Positions 27,667-36,873 of a DNA stretch of 64,000 bases are shown here, one piece after another. The position numbers and the translations under genes were made by a program. Source of the stretch: Sva-07 sp963698565 (GTDB lineage Bacteria; Actinomycetota; Acidimicrobiia; Acidimicrobiales; Ilumatobacteraceae); contig CAVORH010000005.1 of NCBI GenBank assembly GCA_963698565.1, positions 1-64,000 on the forward strand, read 5' to 3'. Positions within the stretch are counted from its first letter, which is position 1, and every line of letters begins with the position of its first letter. Below the pieces are notes generated by a model, which worked only from the letters and a program-made list of their open reading frames with translations, had not been told where the DNA came from and did no database searches.

Positions 27667-29237
27667 CCGGTCGTGATCCGGACGCCGGCGGCGGCTGGGC
27701 CGGCGAGGACTCCGAACTCCGTGATCGGCTCCTGTCGACCACCGAGTTCCTCCGGAGTGTCGCGTCGTCGCGTGATCTCCTGACCGTCCTGTCGCCGGAG
27801 GAGAAGATCGCGTTGCTGAACGCGGCCGGTGACGTGTTCTGTGCTGATCCGGAGGAGCGTCGGCTCCGCACGAAGGCGCTCAAGCGCCAGCGTCGATCGC
27901 AACGCGTCCGTGGTGACGAAGGGCTGCTGGCGGAGACCGGCATCCGCATGCTTCGCAGCCAGCCCGAGTTCACGACACCGAACGTGTACGCGCCCCGAGG
28001 TCCGGGTCAGGCAACCTTCGATCGGCACGACGTCGACGACCAGGCCCAGCGGGAAACCGTCGAGCCGCAGCACTGCTACGTCTGCAAGGTCAAGTACCAC
28101 GAGGTGCACCACTTCTACGACCAGCTGTGTCCTGACTGCGCCGGGTTCAACTACGACAAGCGCGGCGAGTTGGCCGATCTCACCGGCACGGTCGGACTGC
28201 TCACGGGCGGCCGCGTCAAGATCGGGTACCAGGCGGGCATCAAACTGCTGCGCTCCGGCGTGTCGCTGATCGTTGCGACCAGGTTCCCGCGCGATGCGGC
28301 AACCCGCTACGCAGCCGAACCCGACTTCGACGAGTGGGGTGATCGGCTCGAGGTGTTCGGCCTCGACCTTCGCCACACGCCGAGCGTCGAGGCGTTCTGC
28401 CAGCACGTGCTCTCGACGCGGGACCGGCTCGACTTCGTGGTCAACAACGCCTGCCAGACCGTGCGGCGGCCCCCCGACTTCTACCGGCACATGATGGAGC
28501 GCGAGGCCGCAGCGCTCGACACGCTCGACCCGGAGGTGCTCGCGCTCGTCGGCGCCTACGAGGGTCTGCGCGGCTACCACCTGCTCCCCGGATCGGACAC
28601 CGCGCCGGCGCTGTCGCCTCCGCTCGCCGGCCTCACCCAGGCGGCGTCGCTGTCGCAGCTGCCGCTGCTGCCCGAGGAACTCGACGCGCAGGCCGACCTC
28701 TTCCCCGCCGGGCGGCTCGACCAGGACCTCCAACAGGTCGATCTGCGCGAGCGGAACTCGTGGCGGCTGCTGCTCCACGAGGTGTCGTCGGTGGAACTCC
28801 TCGAGACGCAACTGGTCAATGCGGTTGCGCCGTTCGTGATCAACGCCCGACTGAAACCGTTGATGGAAGCCACCCCGGGCACCCACAAGCACGTGGTGAA
28901 CGTGTCCGCCGTCGAGGGGCAGTTCTACCGGCTCTGCAAGACCACCCGTCATCCCCACACGAACATGGCGAAGGCGGCGCTCAACATGATGACGCGTACG
29001 TCGGCGACCGACTTCCATGCGTCGGGCATCAACATGAACAGCGTCGACACCGGCTGGGTCAGTGACGAGGATCCCGTCGCGATCGCCGAGCAGAAGACCG
29101 CCGAGCACCGCTTCCACCCGCCGCTCGACATCGTCGACGGAGCGGCTCGCATCGTCGATCCGATCATCGACGGCGTCAACACCGGCACCCACGTGTGGGG
29201 GCAGTTCCTGAAGGACTACCGGCCGACCGACTGGTGA
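27663..29237 (+). CDS. SDR-family oxidoreductase with zinc-ribbon-like insert
   Basis: A 524-residue protein. Residues 1-130 are a helical region rich in charged residues. CYVCKVKYHEVHHFYDQLCP... gives two C-x-x-C pairs about 20 residues apart, a likely zinc knuckle. An extended SDR domain follows, with TGGRVKIGYQ as nucleotide loop, VVNNACQTVRR in place of NNAG, NVSAVEG for the Ser strand and a TNMAKAALN helix in which the usual Tyr is not obvious. The family is widespread but uncharacterised. ATGA overlap with phosphofructokinase implies translational coupling. Confidence 0.82.
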   Translation: MTGRDPDAGGGWAGEDSELRDRLLSTTEFLRSVASSRDLLTVLSPEEKIALLNAAGDVFCADPEERRLRTKALKRQRRSQRVRGDEGLLAETGIRMLRSQPEFTTPNVYAPRGPGQATFDRHDVDDQAQRETVEPQHCYVCKVKYHEVHHFYDQLCPDCAGFNYDKRGELADLTGTVGLLTGGRVKIGYQAGIKLLRSGVSLIVATRFPRDAATRYAAEPDFDEWGDRLEVFGLDLRHTPSVEAFCQHVLSTRDRLDFVVNNACQTVRRPPDFYRHMMEREAAALDTLDPEVLALVGAYEGLRGYHLLPGSDTAPALSPPLAGLTQAASLSQLPLLPEELDAQADLFPAGRLDQDLQQVDLRERNSWRLLLHEVSSVELLETQLVNAVAPFVINARLKPLMEATPGTHKHVVNVSAVEGQFYRLCKTTRHPHTNMAKAALNMMTRTSATDFHASGINMNSVDTGWVSDEDPVAIAEQKTAEHRFHPPLDIVDGAARIVDPIIDGVNTGTHVWGQFLKDYRPTDW

Positions 29238-29281
29238 CACCGCCTCAGGCCGCGGCGACGAGATCTGGTACAACCGGAACC

Positions 29282-30523
29282 ATGCGTGTGATCGTGATCG
29301 GGGCCGGTGTCTCGGGGCTGACGACGGCGAAGGGGCTCACCGACCTCGGGCACGAGGTGCTCGTCGTCGAGGGCAGGGATCGCCTCGGTGGGAGGACCTG
29401 GACCGTCGACCTCGGAGGAGCGCCTGCCGATCTCGGAGGATCGTGGATCCACGGAACGTTCGAGAACCCGCTGACCGATGTGGTGAAGGCGGCCGGTCTC
29501 GAATGGCACAACGACGGGATCTGGGGCGGCGCCGGGCGAGTGTTCGTCGACGGGACCGGCCCGCTCGACGGCCCCGACACGGCCACGGTGGTCGCAGCGC
29601 AGTTCGACTTCGACCCGGCCGAGGCCGTCGCGGCGCTGGGCCGGGACGGGTCGTACGACGAGGGGGTCGCCTGGTTCCTCGACGATCGCGGGTTCAGCGG
29701 GTTGCAGCGTCGCGTCGTCGACTCCCGGATCCGCTGGGGCGACGCCGGGCTGAACACTGCGGGCCCGCCGGATCGTGTGTCGTTGCAGGGCAACGCAGGG
29801 TACGTCGATCACGGAGGCGGCAACGTCGCGCTGCGAGGGGGCTACCGGACGCTGGTCGACCACCTCGCCGCCGGGCTCGACATCCGGGTCGACGAGCCGG
29901 TCCTCGAGATCGCCCACGGGCCCGACGGGGTCACGGTCACGACCGGCGCAGGGCGCCACGACGGAGATCAGGTGGTGGTGACCGTGCCGCTCGGCGTGTT
30001 GCAGGCGGGCTCGATCCGCTTCGATCCTCCGCTCCCCGACATCGAGCAGCGGGCCGGGCGGCTCGCGATGGGCAATCTGGAGAAGGTGGTGCTCCGCTTC
30101 GACCACCGGTTCTGGCCGGCCAACGTCCGGCGTCTGGCGTTCGTGTCCGAGCACCACCGGTTCACCGACTGGGTGGACATCACCGCGCACTCGGGGGCAC
30201 CGGCGCTCGTCGCCTTCCACAACCCCACCCTCGTCGACTACGGGCCCGATCGTGTCGCCGAGGCGATGACGGTGCTGCGCTCGATGTTCGACGACGTGCC
30301 CGAACCGGTCGCTGCGCACGCCACCGACTGGACCAACGATCCGTTCTGCAACGGCTCGTATTCGTACATCCCGCTCGGCGGTTCGAGCGACGACATGCGG
30401 GCGCTCGGTGGTCGCCACACGCCGCAGGTGGTCCTCGCCGGCGAGCACACGGTGCCCGAGTACTTCGGCACCGTGCACGGCGCATACGTCTCCGGCGTGC
30501 GAGCGGTGGACGCGTTCCGATGA
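29282..30523 (+). CDS. FAD-dependent amine oxidase
   Basis: A 413-residue flavin amine oxidase, closest in pattern to polyamine/monoamine oxidases. Rossmann motif GAGVSGLTTAKGL and DRLGGRTWTVD are at the N-terminus; LGGSWIHG, the LPDIEQRAGRLAMGNLEKV region and the C-terminal LAGEHTVPEYFGTVHGAYVSG complete the FAD site. No signal peptide. Oxidises an unknown amine. A second, less similar amine oxidase lies at 5864-6926. Confidence 0.92.
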   Translation: MRVIVIGAGVSGLTTAKGLTDLGHEVLVVEGRDRLGGRTWTVDLGGAPADLGGSWIHGTFENPLTDVVKAAGLEWHNDGIWGGAGRVFVDGTGPLDGPDTATVVAAQFDFDPAEAVAALGRDGSYDEGVAWFLDDRGFSGLQRRVVDSRIRWGDAGLNTAGPPDRVSLQGNAGYVDHGGGNVALRGGYRTLVDHLAAGLDIRVDEPVLEIAHGPDGVTVTTGAGRHDGDQVVVTVPLGVLQAGSIRFDPPLPDIEQRAGRLAMGNLEKVVLRFDHRFWPANVRRLAFVSEHHRFTDWVDITAHSGAPALVAFHNPTLVDYGPDRVAEAMTVLRSMFDDVPEPVAAHATDWTNDPFCNGSYSYIPLGGSSDDMRALGGRHTPQVVLAGEHTVPEYFGTVHGAYVSGVRAVDAFR

Positions 30524-30540
30524 GCCGGCCTGCAGCCGGG

Positions 30541-30589
30541 ATCCGTGTCAGCGACGACGTCGGATCCGGTGACGTGCGCTCACGCGAAC
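30541..30589. repeat. Imperfect direct repeat, copy 1
   Basis: About 49 bases, of which 27 (30563-30589, GATCCGGTGACGTGCGCTCA plus seven more) are identical to 30624-30650. Each copy contains a small GTGAC/GCTCAC dyad. Lies between two convergent genes and overlaps the end of the Baeyer-Villiger gene. Confidence 0.6.
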
Positions 30590-32130
30590 TCGGGATCGGG
30601 GATCGGTGTCAGCGATGACTCCCGATCCGGTGACGTGCGCTCACGCGAACCGTGGGCCGTGCTGAACTGCATCACGCCATCGTCGACGGGATCCTTGCGG
30701 AACATCTTGCGGTCCCTGCGGTAGTCCTGCGGGTTGATCCACGGCTCGCGGTCGCCCTGCTTCGGGAACCGGTCGGCAGCGCGCTGCACGTAGCCGGAGG
30801 TGAGGTGGTCGAGCAGCGGGCGGGCGACCATCGAGGCGTCCGACGGTCGGAGCCGGGGTGTGCAGATCTCGGTGTGCGTGTCGGCCATGTGGTTCAGGAG
30901 CCGGCAGGTGTACGTGGCGATCAGGTCGGCCCGGAGGGTCCACGACGCGTTGACGTAGCCGAACGTCGAAGCGAGGTTCGGAACATCGGAGTAGGCGAAC
31001 CCCTTGTACGACCAGGTCTGGGAGAAGTCGATCGGCTCGCCGTCGACGACGACGTCGATCTCGCCGAGCGTCACCATGTTCAACCCGGTCGCGGTGACGA
31101 TGATGTCGGCATCGAGGTGGTCGCCCGACTCGAGCTCGATGCCGGTCTCGTCGAACCCGACGATCCGGTCGGTCACCACGGATGCCATGCCGGCGTTGAT
31201 CGCGTCGAACAGGTCACCGTTGGGAACCAGGCACAGGCGCTGGTCCCATGGCGCATAGGTCGGTGTGAAGTGGGTGTCGACGTCGTAGTCGGGGCCGAGG
31301 GCCTTGCGGATCCGTCCGACCAGATAGCTCTTCGACTTGTCCGGGTTGGCGCGCATGCGCTTGTACACGAACTGCTGGAGCTTGGTGTTCTTCCAGCGGG
31401 TGATGTCGTAGGCGACCGAGTCGGGCAACACCTTGCGCAGCGTGTTGGCGATGGCGTCGACGTCGGGCGCGGCCGCGACATACGTCGGCGACCGTTGGAG
31501 CATCGTGACGTGCGCAGCCGTCTTCGCCAGTGCAGGTACCAGTGTCATCGCGGTGGCCCCGGAGCCGATCACGACGACTCGCTTGCCGGCGTCGTCGAGG
31601 TCCTCGGGCCACGCCTGGGGATGGACGATCTCGCCCTGGAACCGATCACGGCCCGGGAAATCGGGGGTGTAACCCTCCTTGTACGAGTAGTAGCCCGAGC
31701 ACATCGACAGGAAGTTGCAGGTGTAGGTGAGGTGTTCGCCGGTGGTGGCGAGCTCGACATCGACGGTCCAGGTCGCCGTGGCGCTCGACCACTCGGCGCG
31801 CCGCACGAGGTGGTGGAAACGGAGGTGCCGGTCGATGCCGTTCTCGGCGATCGTCTCGCGCAGGTACGCCATGATCGACGGCCCGTCGGCGATCGCCTTC
31901 TCGGCGTTCCACGGCTTGAACTCGAATCCGAGCGTGTGCATGTCGCTGTCGGAGCGGATGCCGGGGTACCGGAACAGATCCCAGGTGCCACCGATGTCGG
32001 CGCGTCCTTCGAGGATCAGGTAGGTCCGGTCCGGCGACTCGTCCTGCAGGTGGTACGCCTGCCCGATGCCGGAGATGCCCGCTCCCACGATCAGTACGTC
32101 GACATGGAGGGGCCGCGCGGAACTGTCCAT
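30580..32130 (-). CDS. Baeyer-Villiger-type flavin monooxygenase
   Basis: A 516-residue FAD/NADPH enzyme inserting oxygen next to a ketone. First Rossmann motif GAGISGIG at 16-23, second GSGATA at 189-194, and between them the Baeyer-Villiger signature FQGEIVHPQAWP at 164-175 (F-x-G-x-x-x-H-x-x-x-W-P). Overall pattern resembles the EthA group of mycobacteria. The last 20 residues (TSPDRESSLTPIPDPEFA) are encoded by one unit of a tandem repeat, so the original stop may have been earlier. Confidence 0.94.
   Translation of the reverse strand: MDSSARPLHVDVLIVGAGISGIGQAYHLQDESPDRTYLILEGRADIGGTWDLFRYPGIRSDSDMHTLGFEFKPWNAEKAIADGPSIMAYLRETIAENGIDRHLRFHHLVRRAEWSSATATWTVDVELATTGEHLTYTCNFLSMCSGYYSYKEGYTPDFPGRDRFQGEIVHPQAWPEDLDDAGKRVVVIGSGATAMTLVPALAKTAAHVTMLQRSPTYVAAAPDVDAIANTLRKVLPDSVAYDITRWKNTKLQQFVYKRMRANPDKSKSYLVGRIRKALGPDYDVDTHFTPTYAPWDQRLCLVPNGDLFDAINAGMASVVTDRIVGFDETGIELESGDHLDADIIVTATGLNMVTLGEIDVVVDGEPIDFSQTWSYKGFAYSDVPNLASTFGYVNASWTLRADLIATYTCRLLNHMADTHTEICTPRLRPSDASMVARPLLDHLTSGYVQRAADRFPKQGDREPWINPQDYRRDRKMFRKDPVDDGVMQFSTAHGSRERTSPDRESSLTPIPDPEFA
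30604..30650. repeat. Imperfect direct repeat, copy 2
   Basis: Second unit, 61 bases downstream of copy 1, fully inside the 3' end of the monooxygenase gene. The two units are identical over 27 bases and similar over about 48. Confidence 0.6.
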
Positions 32131-32195
32131 CCGGTCGACGGTATCCGACGAAGTCTTGACGTGACCGGGTCGGGAAGCCGTCGTAGCCTGTCACC

Positions 32196-33152
32196 ATGAG
32201 CATGACGTCGACACCGCCCTCGGCCCCGCCGGCGTGGGGTCCGCCCTCGCCGGTCAGTGACATCCCGGACATCGGCGGCACGCCTGATCTCCCGGCGTCG
32301 TCGGGTCGCCGGCGCCCGGCCCTGTTGATCGTCGCGGTCGTCGCGCTCGTTGCGTTGGGTGTGGGCGCCTTCGTCGCGCTCGGCAACCCGGCCGGCGACA
32401 CGGGTGTCACGCTGCCCGATGCCGAGGCGTTCGATCTCGCCGCCGCCGCCCAGGGCACCGTCGATGCCCGAACGATCGAGTACGACCTCACGGTCGCTGC
32501 CGGCGATCTCGGCAGCGTCACCGTGTCCGGTGCGGTCGACAACGAGACGAAGCTCGCAACGGTTACGGCCGACCTGTCGACGCTGCTCGGCCTCGACGGA
32601 CCGCTGCCGATCGACGGAGGGATCGAACTGCTCGTCGATGGCGCCAACGGTGTCGTCTATCTCGGGGCCGATGCGCTGGGAGGTCTGCTCCCGGCCGACT
32701 CGGCCTGGATCTCGATCGACCTCGCGGTGCTCGCCGAGCGCAGCGGTGTCTCGCTCGACGATCTGCGCAGCGAGTTCGTCGTCGACCCGGCGGCATCTGC
32801 GCAGGCGCTGCTCGATGCCGACAACGCGGTCGAGCTCGGAACCGAGGAGATCGACGGCATCACCGTCCGGCACTACGAGGTGACGGTCGATCTCGCCGCG
32901 GCGATCGCCGCCGCTCCGCAGGCTGCCGAGCAGTTCGATGCCGAACTCGGCGAGTTGGATGCCGTCCTTCCCGAGACGGTCACCTACGACGTGTGGGTCA
33001 CCGAGGACAACCAGCTCCGTCGAGCTTCCTTCGACGTCACCGTCGCCGATCAGACGGTGTCGATGGTCCTCGACATGACCACGAGCAGCGAGCCGCTCGA
33101 CCTGCAGGTGCCTGCCGACGCCTTCGACGTCACGAGCTGGCTCGACTGGTGA
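32196..33152 (+). CDS. Membrane-anchored LppX/LprG-like protein
   Basis: A 318-residue protein with a Pro-rich cytoplasmic N-terminus, one membrane helix (about 49-68, LLIVAVVALVALGVGAFVAL) and a large exported domain. The exported part resembles LolA/LppX/LprG-type lipid-carrier folds: repeated beta strands, LSTLLGLDGPLPIDGGIELLV and YDVWVTEDNQLRRASFDV, the latter the usual final strand motif. Suggests lipid binding at the cell surface, an inference. Overlaps the convergent PfkB gene by 23 bases. Confidence 0.72.
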   Translation: MSMTSTPPSAPPAWGPPSPVSDIPDIGGTPDLPASSGRRRPALLIVAVVALVALGVGAFVALGNPAGDTGVTLPDAEAFDLAAAAQGTVDARTIEYDLTVAAGDLGSVTVSGAVDNETKLATVTADLSTLLGLDGPLPIDGGIELLVDGANGVVYLGADALGGLLPADSAWISIDLAVLAERSGVSLDDLRSEFVVDPAASAQALLDADNAVELGTEEIDGITVRHYEVTVDLAAAIAAAPQAAEQFDAELGELDAVLPETVTYDVWVTEDNQLRRASFDVTVADQTVSMVLDMTTSSEPLDLQVPADAFDVTSWLDW

Positions 33153-34023
33153 CGCCCGGGCGGGCGGCCAGCAGGGCAGCGGCCACCCGGTGACCTGAGC
33201 GGCACGCCCCGATCGGGTCGGTGCGCCAACCGGGGGAGTGGGTCAGGAACCCCGCCGCGAACGCATCACCGGCGCCCGTCGTGTCGTCGACGTCGGACAC
33301 CTCGATCGCGGCGACCTCGGTGCAGGTGCCGTCGGGTGCGTACACGAGCGCCGGGTCGGGGCCTCGCTTGACGACGGTGACCGCTCCGGGCCACGCCTCA
33401 CGGAGATCGAGCACCGATGCCTCGTCGCGGTTGGCGAGGAGGACGTCGGGTCGGAGTCGCTCGAGGTGGGCTCTCACCCGGTCGACACCGAGTTCGAGCA
33501 TCACCGATGTCGACGACAGGTCGATCGACACGGCGACCGAGCGCTCGTGCGCCCAGCCGATCACCGTGCTCGCCGTGTGTGCAATCGCCCCGGTGACCAG
33601 CGAGTAGAGGGGCACGTGGAGCGTCGTCACCTCGTCCAGCCACGACGGATCGGGATCGGTGAGCTCGATGCAGGCGCGGCGATCGGTGAGCATCGACCGC
33701 TCGCCCGAGGCGTCGACCAGCGCCACGATCGTGCCGGTCGAGCCCGACCGCCGTACCGGACCGACGTCGACGCCGTCGGAGCGCATCTCCGCGACGAGCG
33801 CCGTGCCGATCGCATCGTCGCCGACCTGTCCGATGAACCGACTCCGGAAGCCGATCGACGCGGCGGCGACCGCAGTGTTCGCCGCGCTGCCGCCGCGTCG
33901 CCGGGTGATGCGGGCCGGCGTGTCGGATGCGACGTTGACCGGCTCGCCCAGCTGCACGATCACGTCCTCGACCAGGTCGCCGAGGCACGCCAGCAACGCC
34001 GGCGACCGTGGCGGGTCAGCCAC
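33130..34023 (-). CDS. PfkB-family carbohydrate kinase
   Basis: A 297-residue sugar or nucleoside kinase of the ribokinase family. Signature 1 is in RRGGSAANTAVAAASIGF, signature 2 in DDTTGAGDAFAAGFL with the catalytic Asp. Phosphate acceptor sugar cannot be deduced. Its start overlaps the stop of the upstream carboxymuconolactone-decarboxylase-like gene by eight bases, placing it third in a leftward three-gene operon. Confidence 0.92.
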   Translation of the reverse strand: MADPPRSPALLACLGDLVEDVIVQLGEPVNVASDTPARITRRRGGSAANTAVAAASIGFRSRFIGQVGDDAIGTALVAEMRSDGVDVGPVRRSGSTGTIVALVDASGERSMLTDRRACIELTDPDPSWLDEVTTLHVPLYSLVTGAIAHTASTVIGWAHERSVAVSIDLSSTSVMLELGVDRVRAHLERLRPDVLLANRDEASVLDLREAWPGAVTVVKRGPDPALVYAPDGTCTEVAAIEVSDVDDTTGAGDAFAAGFLTHSPGWRTDPIGACRSGHRVAAALLAARPGVTSRASS

Positions 34024-34684
34024 CGTCGACGTCGTCGGTCAGCGACGGGTCGTCGACGACCGCCATCACGTCGAGGCCCGCCATGCGCCCGCTGGGATCG
34101 GCGACCTCGGCCACGGGGTCGTCGACGTCGTCGTACTCGAGACGCAGCGCCCGGCTCATCGTGGCGTGCATCGCGTACGTGCAGGTGATGTAGGTGAACT
34201 CGAGGATCTCCTCGTCGGAGAGGTGTCGCTTCAGTTCGTCGAACAGCGCCTCGGGAACCCGCCCGTGCTGGAGGGTCAGGCAGTCGGTGTAGGCCAGGAC
34301 GGCGCGCTCGACCGGCGACCAGCAGCCGGCCACCGACCACGCCGGGATCGCAGCGACCTGCTCGTCGCTGAAGCCGACGTCGCGCATCGCCTTGCAGTGC
34401 TGGCTGAAGACGAATCGGCTGCCGACCGTGAACCCGGCGCGCGTCTGGCCGAGCTCGCGAAGGGTGGGAGCGAGCTGGCGTTTCGGGTCGCGGTAGAACT
34501 GGAACCCGGCGGTGGTGTGGTCGAACGCGTCGGGCACGAGCGCGAACACGGTCCACCAGTTGCCGGGTGTGCCCGACGCGGTGCCGGGCTCGGCGACCGG
34601 ATCCCGGTCGCCGAAGATCATCGAGTACAACGCCTGCGCGAACGGGTGGGCATCGTCGCGTGGAACCTCACCGAGTCGGGGCAT
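34016..34684 (-). CDS. Carboxymuconolactone-decarboxylase/AhpD-like protein
   Basis: A 222-residue all-helical protein. The core RAGFTVGSRFVFSQHCKAMRDVGFSDEQ matches the AhpD-like fold, but only one Cys is present where alkylhydroperoxidases have C-x-x-C, so peroxidase activity is doubtful. YITCTYAMHATMSRAL is a second conserved helix. Probably a decarboxylase-like or ligand-binding protein. One base downstream of the VOC gene stop. Confidence 0.85.
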   Translation of the reverse strand: MPRLGEVPRDDAHPFAQALYSMIFGDRDPVAEPGTASGTPGNWWTVFALVPDAFDHTTAGFQFYRDPKRQLAPTLRELGQTRAGFTVGSRFVFSQHCKAMRDVGFSDEQVAAIPAWSVAGCWSPVERAVLAYTDCLTLQHGRVPEALFDELKRHLSDEEILEFTYITCTYAMHATMSRALRLEYDDVDDPVAEVADPSGRMAGLDVMAVVDDPSLTDDVDGG

Positions 34685-34685
34685 G

Positions 34686-35207
34686 TCAGGCTCCCGACGG
34701 CTGATGAGCCGCCGCCTCGAGCAGGGGATCGACCGTCAGGAGACGGTGGGCCTCGGCCGGGTCCGGTGCGAACCCGGGCGTGTCCCGACAGAGCTCGACC
34801 ATGATCCCGTTCGGGTCGAGGTAGTAGAGCGAGTGGCACCAACCGTGATCCTGTTCCATCGCCGGCTCGATGCCCTCGGCGGCCATGCGGGCACGCACCG
34901 CCTCCTGCTGCTCGGCGCTCGCCCGGAAGGCGCAGTGGTTCACCCAGAACGGGAGCCCGACGCCGTCGGACAGGTCGGTGGTCCACCCGGGCCGTTCGCC
35001 GACCTCGTGGAGCTCGAAGAACGCGATGCACTCCGTCTCGCCGTCGGCCGGTGTGTCGGTGGTGATCTCGTAGAACACGTGGCGGATCCAGCTCTCGCCG
35101 AGAGCGGTGACCTCGGTGTGCACCAGCGGGAACCCCATCAGGTCCTCGTAGAAGTGTGTGGTGGCCTCGACGTCCCGGGTGGCATAGGCAACGTGGTGCA
35201 GCGGCAT
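34686..35207 (-). CDS. VOC-family (glyoxalase/extradiol dioxygenase-like) protein
   Basis: A 173-residue metalloenzyme-type protein. First metal His in MPLHHVAYATRDVEATTHFY, a second His in WVNHCAFRAS and a Glu in YYLDPNGIMVELC form the expected 2-His-1-Glu site. DPNGIMVEL is the classical VOC C-terminal motif. Possibly an isomerase or dioxygenase acting with the decarboxylase-like neighbour. First gene of the leftward operon, divergent from the hydrolase at 35252. Confidence 0.9.
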   Translation of the reverse strand: MPLHHVAYATRDVEATTHFYEDLMGFPLVHTEVTALGESWIRHVFYEITTDTPADGETECIAFFELHEVGERPGWTTDLSDGVGLPFWVNHCAFRASAEQQEAVRARMAAEGIEPAMEQDHGWCHSLYYLDPNGIMVELCRDTPGFAPDPAEAHRLLTVDPLLEAAAHQPSGA

Positions 35208-35251
35208 GCGTCGAGCGTAGATCCCGGACGGGTGGCGACTAACAAGGGGAG

Positions 35252-36049
35252 ATGCCGATCGCCCACGTGAACGGAATCGACGTCTACCACGAGCTCCACG
35301 GCGACGGACCGCCGTTGTTGGCCATCAGCGGCAGCGGGAACGACCTGCGCGTCTCGCAGCCCGCGCTGCTGCCGGTCAACAGGGAGTTCCAGACGCTGTC
35401 GTACGACCAGCGCGGCCTCGGCCAGACCTCGAAACCGGACACCGACTACACGATGGCCGACTACGCCGACGACGCTGCGGCGCTCGTCCGAGCGATGGGG
35501 TGGGAGCGCTGTCACGTGATGGGGACGAGCTTCGGTGGGATGGTCGCGCTCAATCTCGCCGTCCGGCATCCGGAGGTGATCGATCGGCTCGTGCTCTGCT
35601 GCACCTCGCCGGGGGGCGAGGCACCGTCGTACCCGCTGCATCGGTTGGGCAAGCTGAGCCCCGCCGAGGCATTCGAGGAGCGCTGCCGCCTCACCGATCG
35701 TCGCTACGACCCCGACGCCGCCGAACCGATCCCCGGCGCCGGTCGCTACGTCGAGATGCTGAAGGAGCAGTCGGCGGCGCCCCCTGACCCCGAGCGGCTC
35801 GCCGGCCTCGGTCGCCAGATGAGCGCCCGCATGGGCCACGACGTGATGGCCGATCTCCCGACGATCACCCACCCGACGCTGGTGTGCGCAGGGGAGTACG
35901 ACGACATCGCTCCCGTGGCGAACTCCGAACTCCTGGTCGAGCGGATGCCGAACGCCACCCTCCGCGTGTTCGACGGCGGGCACATCTTCCTGCTCCAGGA
36001 TCGCTCGTCCTGGTCGGCGATCATCGAGTTCCTCGGAGGTGCGTCGTGA
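35252..36049 (+). CDS. Alpha/beta hydrolase
   Basis: A 265-residue hydrolase resembling 3-oxoadipate enol-lactonase-type enzymes. Nucleophile Ser in GTSFGG (about residue 92), catalytic Asp in GEYDDIAP and His in DGGHIFLLQD. Oxyanion region LAISGSGNDLR. Substrate unknown. GTGA overlap with the next VOC gene shows they are co-translated. Confidence 0.93.
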   Translation: MPIAHVNGIDVYHELHGDGPPLLAISGSGNDLRVSQPALLPVNREFQTLSYDQRGLGQTSKPDTDYTMADYADDAAALVRAMGWERCHVMGTSFGGMVALNLAVRHPEVIDRLVLCCTSPGGEAPSYPLHRLGKLSPAEAFEERCRLTDRRYDPDAAEPIPGAGRYVEMLKEQSAAPPDPERLAGLGRQMSARMGHDVMADLPTITHPTLVCAGEYDDIAPVANSELLVERMPNATLRVFDGGHIFLLQDRSSWSAIIEFLGGAS

Positions 36050-36712
36050 TCCGTCTCCGCCAGGTGGCGATGATCGCCCCCGATCTCGACCCGATCGTCG
36101 ATGAACTGTGCGAGCTGTTCGGATCGCCGGTCGTGTTCCACGACCCCGGCGTCGCCGAGTTCGGCTTGCGCAACGCGTTGCTGCTCGTCGGGGACCAGTT
36201 CCTCGAGGTCCTCTCGCCGGTGCGCGACGACACGACGGTCGGACGATTGTTGGACAAGCGTGGCGGCCCCGGCGGGTACATGGCGATCTACGAGGTCGAC
36301 GATCTCGATCGACCGAGTGGCCCGTCTGGCCGAGCAGGGTGTGCGGATCGTCTGGGCGGGCGACTTCGACGACATCCGGGGCCGTCACCTCCACCCGCGC
36401 GACGTCGGTGGCGCACTCGTGTCGCTCGACGAGCCGGTTCCTGCAGGGAGTTGGCGTTGGGGCGGCCCGACCTGGCCGACCACCGACGTGTCGACGGCGG
36501 CGGTCGATCGGATCGCGAGCGTCACGGTCGGCGCAGAGGACCCCGACGCGTTGCGCTCGCGCTGGGAGGAACTCGATCTCGCCGAGGCGGTGCGCTTCGT
36601 TCCCGCTGGGGCACGCGGCGAGGGCATCGACGGTGTCGACCTCCGCTCGGTCGACCGTTCACGGGTCGGCGAGCGCCACACCATCGGTGGCGTCGCATTC
36701 ACCTTCGTCTGA
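36046..36712 (+). CDS. VOC-family protein (frameshifted)
   Basis: About 221 residues in two VOC-like halves: VIRLRQVAMIAPDLDPIVDEL at the start and IASVTVGAEDPDALRSRWEEL in the second half. The frame changes at about 36300-36315, after YEVDDLDR; removing one base continues as VARLAEQGVRIVW. GTG 36046 overlaps the hydrolase stop. Likely works on the product or substrate of the hydrolase. Confidence 0.8.
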
Positions 36713-36873
36713 GTTCGGCAGCGAGGTGAGACCCATGGGTGCAACCAGCGCCGGGAGCGTCGGGCAAGTGCGCCAGAGGGGACCGACCGATGCCCACGTC
36801 GCAGCTTCCGACGACCTCGGCGCTGCGCTGTTCGATACCGACCTCAGGGAAAGGGGTGCCTCGGAGGACTCCG
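36713..36873. other. Intergenic stretch without convincing gene
   Basis: The 161 bases lie between convergent genes. An ATG at 36735 with a GAGGTGAG site upstream opens an 80-codon frame, but it runs into the B12 gene antisense and its tail is Arg-rich, so I do not call it. No clear terminator hairpin seen. Confidence 0.3.
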
